Below are positions 53,249 through 61,997 of a stretch of DNA of 64,000 nt, piece after piece. The notes under the pieces are model-generated. The model was not told the DNA's origin. It did no database searches and saw only the letters and a program-made list of their open reading frames with translations. Both the position numbers and the translations under genes were made by a program. The stretch comes from JABMNT01 sp048262655 (GTDB taxonomy: Bacteria; Pseudomonadota; Alphaproteobacteria; Rhodospirillales; Casp-alpha2). The number at the start of each line of letters is the position of its first letter. The stretch's first letter is position 1. The stretch lies in NCBI GenBank assembly GCA_048262655.1, contig JBLXEY010000007.1, positions 124,001 to 188,000 on the forward strand, in the 5' to 3' direction.

Positions 53249-56227
53249 CTAGATCAGCTGTCGATTGGCCATTGTCGAAAACGGACCATCTATTGAAATG
53301 AGCTCGTCATAGGTACCCTGCTGAACCAGACGGCCTCCCTCCATTACAAGAATCCGGTCCGCAGCCCGCACTGTTGATAAGCGGTGAGCAATGATGATGC
53401 GCGTTGCATTCAGTTGGGATAAGGATTTCATGACGACATCTTGTGTGGTGTTGTCCAGCGCACTGGTTGGCTCGTCCAGCAACAGGATATTTGGCCGGTG
53501 CACCAGCGCCCTGGCGATCATGAGGCGCTGGCGTTGGCCTCCGGAAAACGTATTCACACCTTCCGTGAGAACCGTATGCATTCCCATAGGTAAGCCCTCG
53601 ATCTCTTTATCGAGACCGACGAGACGGGCCGCATACCAGGCATCATCCTGGGTTAGCGTGGAATTTCCGACGATATTAGAATACACACTGCCCGTCGTAA
53701 GATGGCTGTTTTGCAAAACCACGCGAACCTGTTGACGAACCGACGTCATATCGAGGCTTCCAACCGGGGTTCCGTCGTACAAGACCTCACCTGCCTCACA
53801 GCGTTCGAACCCGAGAAGCAAACGAATCAAAGTTGACTTGCCGCTGCCTGACGATCCGACAATTGCGACAAACTCATTGGGGTCGATGGAAAGTGTGAGG
53901 TTATTCAGAATGAGCGGGCCTGTTGCATTGTAACGAAAATCCACATGATTAACCTCAATACCGCCACGCAGGTTTCCTGCAGATTTATTACGTGTCACTA
54001 CTTCGGGTTCTGACTCGACTATCGGGCGCAAGCGCTCAAATAAGGGTACGATTGCCAAGCTGCGCGTCAGCGCCGCAGCCAGGCTTGTCATCGCTGCAAT
54101 AAATTGCCCAAATGCCGTGTTGAAAGCGATAAAGTCTCCAGTAGACATCGCTTTCACGGCATCATCGTCTGCTGAGGCGACTAGGGCTTCCAACTGGATT
54201 GTTGTTGCATCGTTTTCCAGAAATGAGGACGCCATGATGAATATCACTCCAGTCGCAGCAACCGGAAAAATGGATTGAAAAATGTCCTGTTGATTGGCAA
54301 AAAATTGGGCTCGAACGAACCGTTGTTTTTGCTGGGTGTAATATCCCGCCCAACGGGCATAAGCCCGGCTTTCCGCAGCGGCGCAACGCAGCTTCGCAAT
54401 TCCAGTTAAGAACTGGATTACAAATCCTTCAGCCTGACCTTGGTGTTTGATCCGTTCGCGTTCGTGAAGCAGCTGTTTAAGGCCAAGGATAATCGTAACT
54501 GTGATTGCGACAACAACAAGCGCACATGCAATTAAGGCCAGTCTCCAATTGTAATAGAAAAGCAGCACAAGACTGAAAATCGAAAACGTAATACCGAGCA
54601 GGCTTTGCACAGTGGTGCCAGTTAAGGTCTGGCGAATGGTCTGAATACCAAGCGTTCGGTCTGTCAGATCGCCCGATGTAAATTGACGGAAAAACGCAGC
54701 CGGTAGCCGCAATATTCTATCGAATATCGCCGATTGAAGGTTCAAATCTGCTCGCCCCTCAATTCTGAGCAGAGCCACGGCTTTGACCACTTCAAAACAT
54801 GTGCCGCCCACAGCTGCCACGATCAGTGCAAGTATAATTTGCAGGTGCCGCTCGCTGTCGGCACGCGGCAAAACATCATCAATCAGCAGCCCCGTCATAA
54901 CCGGAACAAAAGCTGCAATCAAACCGCCCGCCAACCCCATCATTGCAACACGCCTAAAATCCGCTTTCATTGTCGGCAATATGAAACGGATCAAATCTTT
55001 GAGGTGTCGGCAGCCTTCAGGTAAAGGGCGATACAGCATGATCGCCTCTCCATGCAGATTGCCTTTTTCTGATTTATCTAAGCGTGTGCGGGTTCCGGAG
55101 CTCGGGTTGTAAATTTCATACCGGCCATCTGACCCAGGCAGGAGTGCTACCGGGTGGCGTTCGTCTTCCGTATAGGCAAGTAAAGGACCCACATCGTGAT
55201 CCGACCAGTCGTCTCTCAGGATCACAGGGCGTGTCCGCAGTCGGTACGTCAACGCCAGAGCCTCTAGAGCCGAAGTATTGCGAGACGTTGTTATTTTTTT
55301 TGGTGTTTCTGTATTTACAATATCCAGATGCCGGGCAATCTCCAGAAACGCTGCGTGGAGAGGATCTTCAATGGATTTTAAATTGGCGGCGTATGTGAGT
55401 TCAGGGCGCACAGTTGATGCCATGCCCAAAACCGCATTCCTGAGCGCTGTCTGACTGATATCTTGCCGCGCATTTTGGCGTTCCGTTGCCTCGGCTTCAA
55501 TCGTCTTAATCTCGTTATGAAGAAGGCGTGCATAAACCTGAAGGTAGATGCGCGTAACCTGTTGCCAATTTCCTTTTTTAATCAAACCGTCTGAGTTGGC
55601 AGCTGACACTGTTACTGTTTCTTGCGTCTCAACCCATACCAAAGATGAAACAGGTAAAATCAAGGCAGAAAGGTCCGCTTCGCCATAAAGTGCTAGTTCG
55701 CGATCATTGCCAGCGGAAACCCACAACGGCCGCCTCGTTCCCGCAAAGGCAGGCATGTTTCTATAGATTTCCACGTCCAGACCGGCTTCTACGACCGTCG
55801 CCGAGGACGCGGGTCGCTGGTGGGAAAAGGCAGAAGATAATCCTCCGACAAACCGATCAAGCAATGCTGCAAGATGCCCCGCTCCCAGCGCTCCTAAGGC
55901 TTTGGCAGAAATATCTTTAATCACCTTTGTGTTGGCAACACCGACAGCCATTAGCGCATATTGAATACCATCAGACAGTCCCGGTTGAGACGGCAATCCA
56001 ATTAACATTTCTCCTGCTGTCGTTCGAAACAAAGAATGCCGTTGTCCAGCGGGGACCCCGTTTTCGATTTTTGTGACAAATACGTCGACATGACCTTCCA
56101 GGACCAATAAGGCATGCTCAGGATCATCTAGTATGATCGGTAAATTCGCCCCAATCGTATGGGCGGTGCCTCCCAATATCGTGACGTCCATATCTTGCAA
56201 GTAATGCTCGAGCGTTCTCCTCTCCAT
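53249..56227 (-). CDS. NHLM-type ABC transporter/ATP-binding protein with N-terminal cNMP-like domain
   Basis: A 992-residue protein. The N-terminal part (ALLVLEGHVDVFVTKIENG, TTAGEMLIGLP) looks like a cyclic-nucleotide-binding-like fold. A degenerate domain follows (VALLPGSDGRYEIYNPSSG) leading to AIMLYRPLPEG before the membrane domain. The ATPase has GSSGSGKST, TFSGGQRQR, LLLDEPTSALD and IIAHRLST. This layout is that of the NHLM bacteriocin system ABC transporter without peptidase (TIGR03797-like, longer than the usual about 690-950 residues). It would pair with the peptidase-bearing transporter encoded immediately upstream, whose stop is six bases away. Confidence 0.88.
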   Translation of the reverse strand: MERRTLEHYLQDMDVTILGGTAHTIGANLPIILDDPEHALLVLEGHVDVFVTKIENGVPAGQRHSLFRTTAGEMLIGLPSQPGLSDGIQYALMAVGVANTKVIKDISAKALGALGAGHLAALLDRFVGGLSSAFSHQRPASSATVVEAGLDVEIYRNMPAFAGTRRPLWVSAGNDRELALYGEADLSALILPVSSLVWVETQETVTVSAANSDGLIKKGNWQQVTRIYLQVYARLLHNEIKTIEAEATERQNARQDISQTALRNAVLGMASTVRPELTYAANLKSIEDPLHAAFLEIARHLDIVNTETPKKITTSRNTSALEALALTYRLRTRPVILRDDWSDHDVGPLLAYTEDERHPVALLPGSDGRYEIYNPSSGTRTRLDKSEKGNLHGEAIMLYRPLPEGCRHLKDLIRFILPTMKADFRRVAMMGLAGGLIAAFVPVMTGLLIDDVLPRADSERHLQIILALIVAAVGGTCFEVVKAVALLRIEGRADLNLQSAIFDRILRLPAAFFRQFTSGDLTDRTLGIQTIRQTLTGTTVQSLLGITFSIFSLVLLFYYNWRLALIACALVVVAITVTIILGLKQLLHERERIKHQGQAEGFVIQFLTGIAKLRCAAAESRAYARWAGYYTQQKQRFVRAQFFANQQDIFQSIFPVAATGVIFIMASSFLENDATTIQLEALVASADDDAVKAMSTGDFIAFNTAFGQFIAAMTSLAAALTRSLAIVPLFERLRPIVESEPEVVTRNKSAGNLRGGIEVNHVDFRYNATGPLILNNLTLSIDPNEFVAIVGSSGSGKSTLIRLLLGFERCEAGEVLYDGTPVGSLDMTSVRQQVRVVLQNSHLTTGSVYSNIVGNSTLTQDDAWYAARLVGLDKEIEGLPMGMHTVLTEGVNTFSGGQRQRLMIARALVHRPNILLLDEPTSALDNTTQDVVMKSLSQLNATRIIIAHRLSTVRAADRILVMEGGRLVQQGTYDELISIDGPFSTMANRQLI

Positions 56228-56233
56228 GACCGC

Positions 56234-58429
56234 TTAACCTTCACCACCAATAAGATTGGTATATTCACCGCCTGCGGCGATCAGGTTGTCATGGGTTCCA
56301 CGTTCGACAATCCGCCCTTTTTTCAAAACGATAATTTCGTCGCAATCGCGGATGGTCGATAGCCTGTGTGCAATGATTATGCAGGCGCAGCCGCGACGAC
56401 GTAAGTTGTCATCGATGATTTTTTCCGTAACCGAATCAAGTGCGGCCGTTGCTTCGTCCAAAATGAGCAACGTTGGATCGCTGACCAAGGCCCGTGCGAT
56501 TTCAAGCCGCTGGCGCTGGCCGCCGGAAAAATTGATTCCACCTTCTTCCACAAGGCATTCGTACTGGCCTTCGCGCGCCATCACCTCGTCATGGATCGCG
56601 GCATCTTTCAAGGCGCGCGTCAAAGCGGCTTCGGGTACCGTAGGGTTCCACAAAGTCAGATTATCTCTGATTGTGCCCGCAAACAAAAAAATGTCCTGAT
56701 CGACGTAGGCTGTAGATGAAGCAAATACCTGCGGCGGAACGCTCTCAATCGGGTAGTCGCCAATTTTTACCGTACCCGCCCATGGGCTCAGGATACCGGC
56801 CATCAACCGGCCTAACGTGGATTTTCCGCTTCCCGAACCACCGACAAGCGCAATCCTTGCACCCGGGTCCAACTCAAGCGAAATTCCATCTAATAGAGGT
56901 GCATCTAGGGGGCTGTAGCCAAACTGGACAACATCAATTTCCATCTTACCGCTGAGGACCGGAGGGCCATCCCAGACTTCGCCGTCCTTCGGCCCTCGTT
57001 CAGGCGCAACAGGATGCGCGCCGACATCCTCGAGCCGGGCTAAATCACCTTTAATGCGTTGTAATTGACCGCCCAGATCGACAAGTGATCCAATCGGTTT
57101 GGTGAAGCTGGCCATCAGCGATTGGATGGCGACAATAGCACCGACCGATAAAGACCCTTCCATAACCCGAAATCCGCCAACACCAAGAATAGCCGCTGTT
57201 GTCAAAGAATTCATGAGCGCCGGAAATGCGGTAAGCATGGCACTTGAAAGACCCAACGACCGCTGTGACCCGAGCATTTTTGCCTGAAATCCGGCCCATT
57301 TGGTAAAAGAATCGTTCTCCAGACCCGCAGCTTTCAGGGTCTCTGCCGTACGGATCGTGCTAACTGTCGCAGCCGCGAGTTTCCCGCCGTCCATCAATAG
57401 TGCCCTGCTGGCATCTTCGCGGCTTCGGTTGACCACCTTTAGCGCCAGAACATTCATAAGCGCCAAGCCCAACGCAATCACGGCCAGCAACCAGTCAAAC
57501 AAGGCAATAGCAGCGCCATAGAACAAAACCGTAGCCAAATTCATTGTGTTGGTCGCCAGTTGCCCGGAAAGTAATGTCGCAACCCGGTCACTTGCAGCCA
57601 TTCGATCGCTGAGATCACCTACATGGCGTTGGTTAAAGAACTCCATAGGTAAATGAACCATCCGCCACAAAAATTGTGACGCCATGGACAGCGCTAGCCG
57701 GGTCTCCATGCGCAGCAAATACTTTTGCTGAAGCCAGGTGAGAGAGCCTCGGAAAAAAGCTGCGGTTGCGATCCCCAGAACCAACGGGACCAACCAGTCG
57801 CTTTTTTCAGCGACCAATATATGATCGACAAATATTTTCGAAAACCCGGCGATTGCGATACCCGGTATTACCATCGCCAGACTGGCTAGAGTAACAAAGG
57901 TCAATGCGCCGTAGGATCCGACGAGCAGTTTTGACAATGATTTTATTAGGCTTGGTGGTCGGCCTTGCTTTTTGAATTCGTCAGTCGTTTCCAGCGCTAG
58001 GACGATACCTGTATAATATTCATTCAGTTCGTCAAAACTCACGGTGCGCGGCCCAGAAGCGGGGTCGTTAATGCAAGCTTGCCCGTGCTTGAATCCTTCA
58101 AACACAACAAAATGATTGAAGTTCCAATGAATAATCGAAGGGATCGGTAACTCGCTTAAACCGGTGGGTTCTTTCTTAAACCCCTTGGCGACCATCCCGT
58201 AGCGACGGGCTGCTTTCAGGACATTGCTGGCTTTGCTTCCATCGCGGGTAACACCGCACGATACCCGAAGGTCTTCAAGCGGAACCCAGGCGCCGTGATA
58301 AGCCAGCACCATGGCCAACGATGCCGCCCCACATTCAACGGCTTCCATTTGCAGAACCGTTGGGGTTTTCACACGTCGCGTTGTTTTTCGGAACCGTGTC
58401 TTGGGAACTTCAGTTTTGGACGCGTTCAT
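56234..58429 (-). CDS. NHLM-type peptidase/ABC transporter (C39 family)
   Basis: A 731-residue protein. The N-terminal C39 peptidase has Cys33 (AVECGAASLA), His106 (WNFNHFVVF) and Asp122 (INDPASGP). A six-helix ABC membrane domain follows, and the ATPase has GGSGSGKST, NFSGGQRQR, LLILDEATAALD and IIAHRLST. This matches the peptidase/ATP-binding component of NHLM-type peptide export (TIGR03796-like). It cleaves leaders at a Gly-Gly-like site and exports the core. Its ATG directly follows the stop of the HlyD-like gene, with no gap, so the two are coupled. Confidence 0.92.
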   Translation of the reverse strand: MNASKTEVPKTRFRKTTRRVKTPTVLQMEAVECGAASLAMVLAYHGAWVPLEDLRVSCGVTRDGSKASNVLKAARRYGMVAKGFKKEPTGLSELPIPSIIHWNFNHFVVFEGFKHGQACINDPASGPRTVSFDELNEYYTGIVLALETTDEFKKQGRPPSLIKSLSKLLVGSYGALTFVTLASLAMVIPGIAIAGFSKIFVDHILVAEKSDWLVPLVLGIATAAFFRGSLTWLQQKYLLRMETRLALSMASQFLWRMVHLPMEFFNQRHVGDLSDRMAASDRVATLLSGQLATNTMNLATVLFYGAAIALFDWLLAVIALGLALMNVLALKVVNRSREDASRALLMDGGKLAAATVSTIRTAETLKAAGLENDSFTKWAGFQAKMLGSQRSLGLSSAMLTAFPALMNSLTTAAILGVGGFRVMEGSLSVGAIVAIQSLMASFTKPIGSLVDLGGQLQRIKGDLARLEDVGAHPVAPERGPKDGEVWDGPPVLSGKMEIDVVQFGYSPLDAPLLDGISLELDPGARIALVGGSGSGKSTLGRLMAGILSPWAGTVKIGDYPIESVPPQVFASSTAYVDQDIFLFAGTIRDNLTLWNPTVPEAALTRALKDAAIHDEVMAREGQYECLVEEGGINFSGGQRQRLEIARALVSDPTLLILDEATAALDSVTEKIIDDNLRRRGCACIIIAHRLSTIRDCDEIIVLKKGRIVERGTHDNLIAAGGEYTNLIGGEG

Positions 58430-59722
58430 CTACTTGATAACCGGCTCTGCCCAAAACCCGATACCCGTGTGTTTTCGGATGAAAGGGATAATCAGATTTA
58501 TGGGTGGCTGTTCTTTCACCGTAATTTCCGCTTCCACGGTTGTCCCCGTCGTGATGGAAATGTCCGGGCCCGTCCCCGAAGTCCATTTGAAACCGCTCTG
58601 TGACGTTGGATCCGGGACAAGATCGACCCGTGCTGCGTAAGGGGCACCTTGTTCGGAATATTCTGCTACCAGTCGCTCGTTTTGCAAAACCGTCAGCATG
58701 CCTTGTTTGGTTACCGGAAAACCCGACACTTCGGCAACGGAGCCGATGACCGTACCGTGCTCTTCTTTTTTTACGGTTGAGGGGGAGACGCGAACTTGCA
58801 TTCCTGACAAGACGCGCTTACCGTCTTTGGTCGGAACATACAATACAACCTGGACAGCGTTTCCAGACGTCGCGATACTGACCAGAGAAGCTCCTTTTCG
58901 GACAATTTCACCTTCGAAGGTCTTGAGTTCACTTATACGACCTGAAGCGGGTGCAAGAACGCGGCCATTTTCAGTTAACCTTGAGCTGATTTCCCTCACC
59001 TCACGTTCGGCCTTGGCAATGCGCTGATTGATTTGCGTCCGTTCCTTTGCGTGGTCTGACGTCAGCGTCAGGCTTTCAGCTTCCAACTCCAACACTCGAT
59101 TTCTGGCTGCGCTGATATCCTGTAAAACCTGATTATAATCGGTTCTGATCTCCTCAACCTTGTCTCGAGGGAGGATGCCCTTTCTTGCTAAATCATCTCG
59201 CTTTGCCAAAGTGCTTTTTAAATAATCAGAGCGTGCACTGGCGGCTTTGATTATTTGACGTTGGGAAGCGGCTTGTTCGGCAAAGTTCTTTTGCTTGAGG
59301 GTATATTCTTTGGTGAAATTGGTCTCGAGTTCCGCCTTTTCAGCCTGTAGTTCTTTCAAGGTTTCTTCGGCACTTCGAAATTCTTGGTTTAGGGTTGTTT
59401 GTTCAATAAGTGCAATTACTTGGCCTTTTTCAACATAGGCATTATGTCCCACCGTAAGTTTCGACAAGGTGCCTTCGGAAGGGCTCATCGCATCAATTAC
59501 CCGGCCTCCGGCGCTGATCAGTATACCTTTCCCTTCTACTTGATCAGGAATTTTACCGAACACCCCCCACCCAACTATGGCTATAAGCAAACCAAGGAGA
59601 GACGATAACGCGACCCAGCCTATTGGGTCAGAAACGGCTACTAACCGGTCGAGCTGTTCCGGTGAGGACAATCGATCCAGAGCCGCTTGCCGAAAAATTC
59701 GACGGTTAGGAACAGTTGCCAT
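58430..59722 (-). CDS. NHLM-type HlyD-family secretion adaptor
   Basis: A 430-residue membrane fusion protein. A short basic cytosolic tail (RRIFRQAALDRLSSPEQ) precedes one membrane helix (VALSSLLGLLIAIVGWGVFG). A biotinyl-lipoyl-like half-motif, a long coiled coil (about residues 105-250) and beta-barrel strands (VVLYVPTKDGKRVLSGM) follow. This is the NHLM secretion protein layout (TIGR03794-like). It would bridge the inner-membrane transporter to an outer-membrane channel, which is not encoded in the window. It is the first gene of the leftward export operon. Confidence 0.92.
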   Translation of the reverse strand: MATVPNRRIFRQAALDRLSSPEQLDRLVAVSDPIGWVALSSLLGLLIAIVGWGVFGKIPDQVEGKGILISAGGRVIDAMSPSEGTLSKLTVGHNAYVEKGQVIALIEQTTLNQEFRSAEETLKELQAEKAELETNFTKEYTLKQKNFAEQAASQRQIIKAASARSDYLKSTLAKRDDLARKGILPRDKVEEIRTDYNQVLQDISAARNRVLELEAESLTLTSDHAKERTQINQRIAKAEREVREISSRLTENGRVLAPASGRISELKTFEGEIVRKGASLVSIATSGNAVQVVLYVPTKDGKRVLSGMQVRVSPSTVKKEEHGTVIGSVAEVSGFPVTKQGMLTVLQNERLVAEYSEQGAPYAARVDLVPDPTSQSGFKWTSGTGPDISITTGTTVEAEITVKEQPPINLIIPFIRKHTGIGFWAEPVIK

Positions 59723-60624
59723 AAATGTACTACTCGACCTGTAAACTGTTTAGGTTCTGAACCTTTTTCTGACACGATCTGTCAAAGCCGCGTGAACAGA
59801 AAAAGGTGCATGTCCGCTTTTTCTTGAGATTTCTAATCAACTCATCACACGCAACCGCAAAACAACTAAGTCCTGTGTATACGCGCCGCTCCAGTGTCCA
59901 AATCAGGTCTCACTTATTATACGAATACCGGCCATAAAGATTTTGACTGAGTGTCCAAATTCAATGGCCTACTTGTTTTTGTCGGGGCATATCACCTTTT
60001 TTGCCAACACGAAACTTAGTCTGGGCAACATTTCCTGTTAAATTTCCCAGGCTTTTAACGCTCCAAATACGACAATTTTGCCCTTGTGTTTTAAGGCGTA
60101 TTTTGTCCGGTTAACCAGGGCATGAGGACGGTTATTGAGGGGATATTCCGGCGAATTAGGACTTTTTAAGCCATTGAATTTGTTCGGTTTTGAATCCGGC
60201 TAATTAGGGATTTCGACATCTCTGAAAAGCATTGATGCAGCGCCGGGCATCTCCGGCAAGCCCCCTGCCCTGATATCGCCCGCACGATTATCCTATCTAT
60301 GTTTATGTTGGTTTTGCTGGTTGAAACCATCTGCACGTACTTGCGCGGGAAGATTTTGTAGGGCCAAGAATCCAAAATAGATACTGACGGTTCAGAAACG
60401 GGACATGCCCCCTTTTGGGTATTGTTTTTAAGTGTTCGTTGATCAGTCTGAAGCAGGAGGCCACGGTGTTCTGGGGGCTATAGATAAAGCCTATAGCAGG
60501 CTTCCTTGAAATGAATTTGACTTGTATTCGGTGCCTAGGGACAATCGAAAATGTAACCTGTGACTTCAAATGGTAAATTTGAACTTTGGCTCCAATAAAT
60601 GAAACAAGAAAATAAGAACGCAAT
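59723..60624. other. Divergent intergenic region between export operon and molybdenum hydroxylase operon
   Basis: About 900 bases hold the promoters of both operons. AGTGTCCAAAT occurs twice, at 59893 and 59950, 57 bases apart. Short open frames on the minus strand (near 60166-60375 and 60303-60644) have no family signature and no good start. I see no clear precursor peptide here. Confidence 0.5.
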
Positions 60625-61497
60625 ATGAAGCCTTCTCCGTTCATATATCATAATCCCCGGGATTTGGACGCAGCTCTTGACCTTATAGCAACACGCGAAA
60701 ATGCCAAACTGCTTGCGGGTGGCCAGTCATTAATGCCAATGCTGAATATGCGGTTTGTCATTGCAGAGGATGTCATCGACCTAAATCAAGTTCCGGGATT
60801 GGATGGCATAGAGGAGTCGAACACTCACATCCTAATTGGCGCGATGACGCGGCAGCGCGATATTGAGGCGTCGGAAATATTGGCGCGACGCTGTCCGCTC
60901 TTGATCGAGGCTGTTCAACTGATTGGTCACCGCCAGACCCGAAATTGGGGGACCATTGGCGGTAGCCTTTGCCACCTCGATCCGGCCGCGGAGTTGCCCG
61001 TGGCGGCACAAGCCCTGAACGCCACCATACACATTCAAAGCCAACGGGGAAAAAGAACGCTGAAGATGTCTGAGTTTCCAGCCTTTTATATGACTCCCGC
61101 TATTGAACAGGATGAAATTGTCACCGCTGTCGAGTTTGAACCCTGGCAAAGTGGGCACGGATGGGGCTTCACAGAGTTTGCCCGTCGGGTTGGTGATTTT
61201 GCCGTCGTGTCGGCAGCAGCATTGCTGGAACTGGATGGTTTAGGCGTAATCAGTCGCGCCTCAGTCGTTATTGGCGGGGTCGGCTCTGGACCCGTTCAGT
61301 GTGTCGAGGCCGAAGATGTCCTTTTGGGGAGCAACGGTAACGCGATGTTTGAGCGGGCAAGTCAAGCTTGCGCTGAGGTCGAGACCAGTGACGATGTGCA
61401 CGCGTCATCTGACTACCGACGCCATTTGGCGCGAGTGATGTCGCGACGTTCGCTTAATCTGGCTTTTGATCGCGCAACAAAGGCGGCCTCAGTATGA
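60625..61497 (+). CDS. Molybdenum hydroxylase medium (FAD-binding) subunit, CoxM-like
   Basis: A 290-residue protein. It starts PFIYHNPRDLDAALDLIAT and has the FAD motif KLLAGGQSLMPMLNMR, then NWGTIGGSLCHLDPAAELP, both typical of the CoxM/xanthine dehydrogenase medium subunit. It passes electrons from the iron-sulfur subunit to the acceptor. Gene order is M-S-L, as in many carbon monoxide dehydrogenase-like clusters. Its stop overlaps the next start by four bases (ATGA at 61494). Confidence 0.92.
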   Translation: MKPSPFIYHNPRDLDAALDLIATRENAKLLAGGQSLMPMLNMRFVIAEDVIDLNQVPGLDGIEESNTHILIGAMTRQRDIEASEILARRCPLLIEAVQLIGHRQTRNWGTIGGSLCHLDPAAELPVAAQALNATIHIQSQRGKRTLKMSEFPAFYMTPAIEQDEIVTAVEFEPWQSGHGWGFTEFARRVGDFAVVSAAALLELDGLGVISRASVVIGGVGSGPVQCVEAEDVLLGSNGNAMFERASQACAEVETSDDVHASSDYRRHLARVMSRRSLNLAFDRATKAASV

Positions 61498-61997
61498 GCG
61501 AAGCAAACGGTCAACCACATCTCCACCGTATCACGATAACGGTAAATAAAACCCGGCACGAGATTGACGTCGAGGATCGGATGACGCTTGCCGACTGTTT
61601 ACGACATCAGCTGGGTTACACGGGAACTCATGTCGGTTGTGAGCATGGTGTTTGTGGAGCCTGCACCGTTCTGGTGGACCAGCGCGCGCGGCGGAGTTGC
61701 CTGACACTGGCTGTCCAGGTTAATGGGGCCTCGATTTCGACGGTGGAAGGGCTTGCCGACGACCAAAATCAGCTTCATCCCCTGCAACAAGCCTTTCACG
61801 AAAACCATGGTCTCCAATGCGGTTTTTGTACGCCGGGAATCTTAATGACACTGGTTGAGTTTCTGTCAGAGAATACAGACCCAAGTGAAGACGAAGTTCG
61901 TGATGCGATCTCAGGCAATCTGTGTCGATGCACGGGCTATCAGAGCATTGTTGCCGCGGCGCTTGATGCGGCCGCGTATATGAGACAGGACACATGA
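61494..61997 (+). CDS. Molybdenum hydroxylase small (2Fe-2S) subunit, CoxS-like
   Basis: A 167-residue protein with two [2Fe-2S] domains. The plant-ferredoxin-type N-terminal cluster is CEHGVCGACTVLVDQRARRSC. The C-terminal four-helix cluster has CGFCTPGILMTLVEF and GNLCRCTGYQSIV. It carries electrons from the molybdenum site to FAD. Overlaps of four bases on both sides show tight coupling with the neighbouring subunit genes. Confidence 0.95.
   Translation: MSEANGQPHLHRITITVNKTRHEIDVEDRMTLADCLRHQLGYTGTHVGCEHGVCGACTVLVDQRARRSCLTLAVQVNGASISTVEGLADDQNQLHPLQQAFHENHGLQCGFCTPGILMTLVEFLSENTDPSEDEVRDAISGNLCRCTGYQSIVAAALDAAAYMRQDT

Noticed and set aside
60166..60644. Minus-strand open frames upstream of the adaptor gene, considered as further precursor peptides
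   Set aside because: Neither shows a Nif11 or NHLP leader pattern, a Gly-Gly site or a good start.
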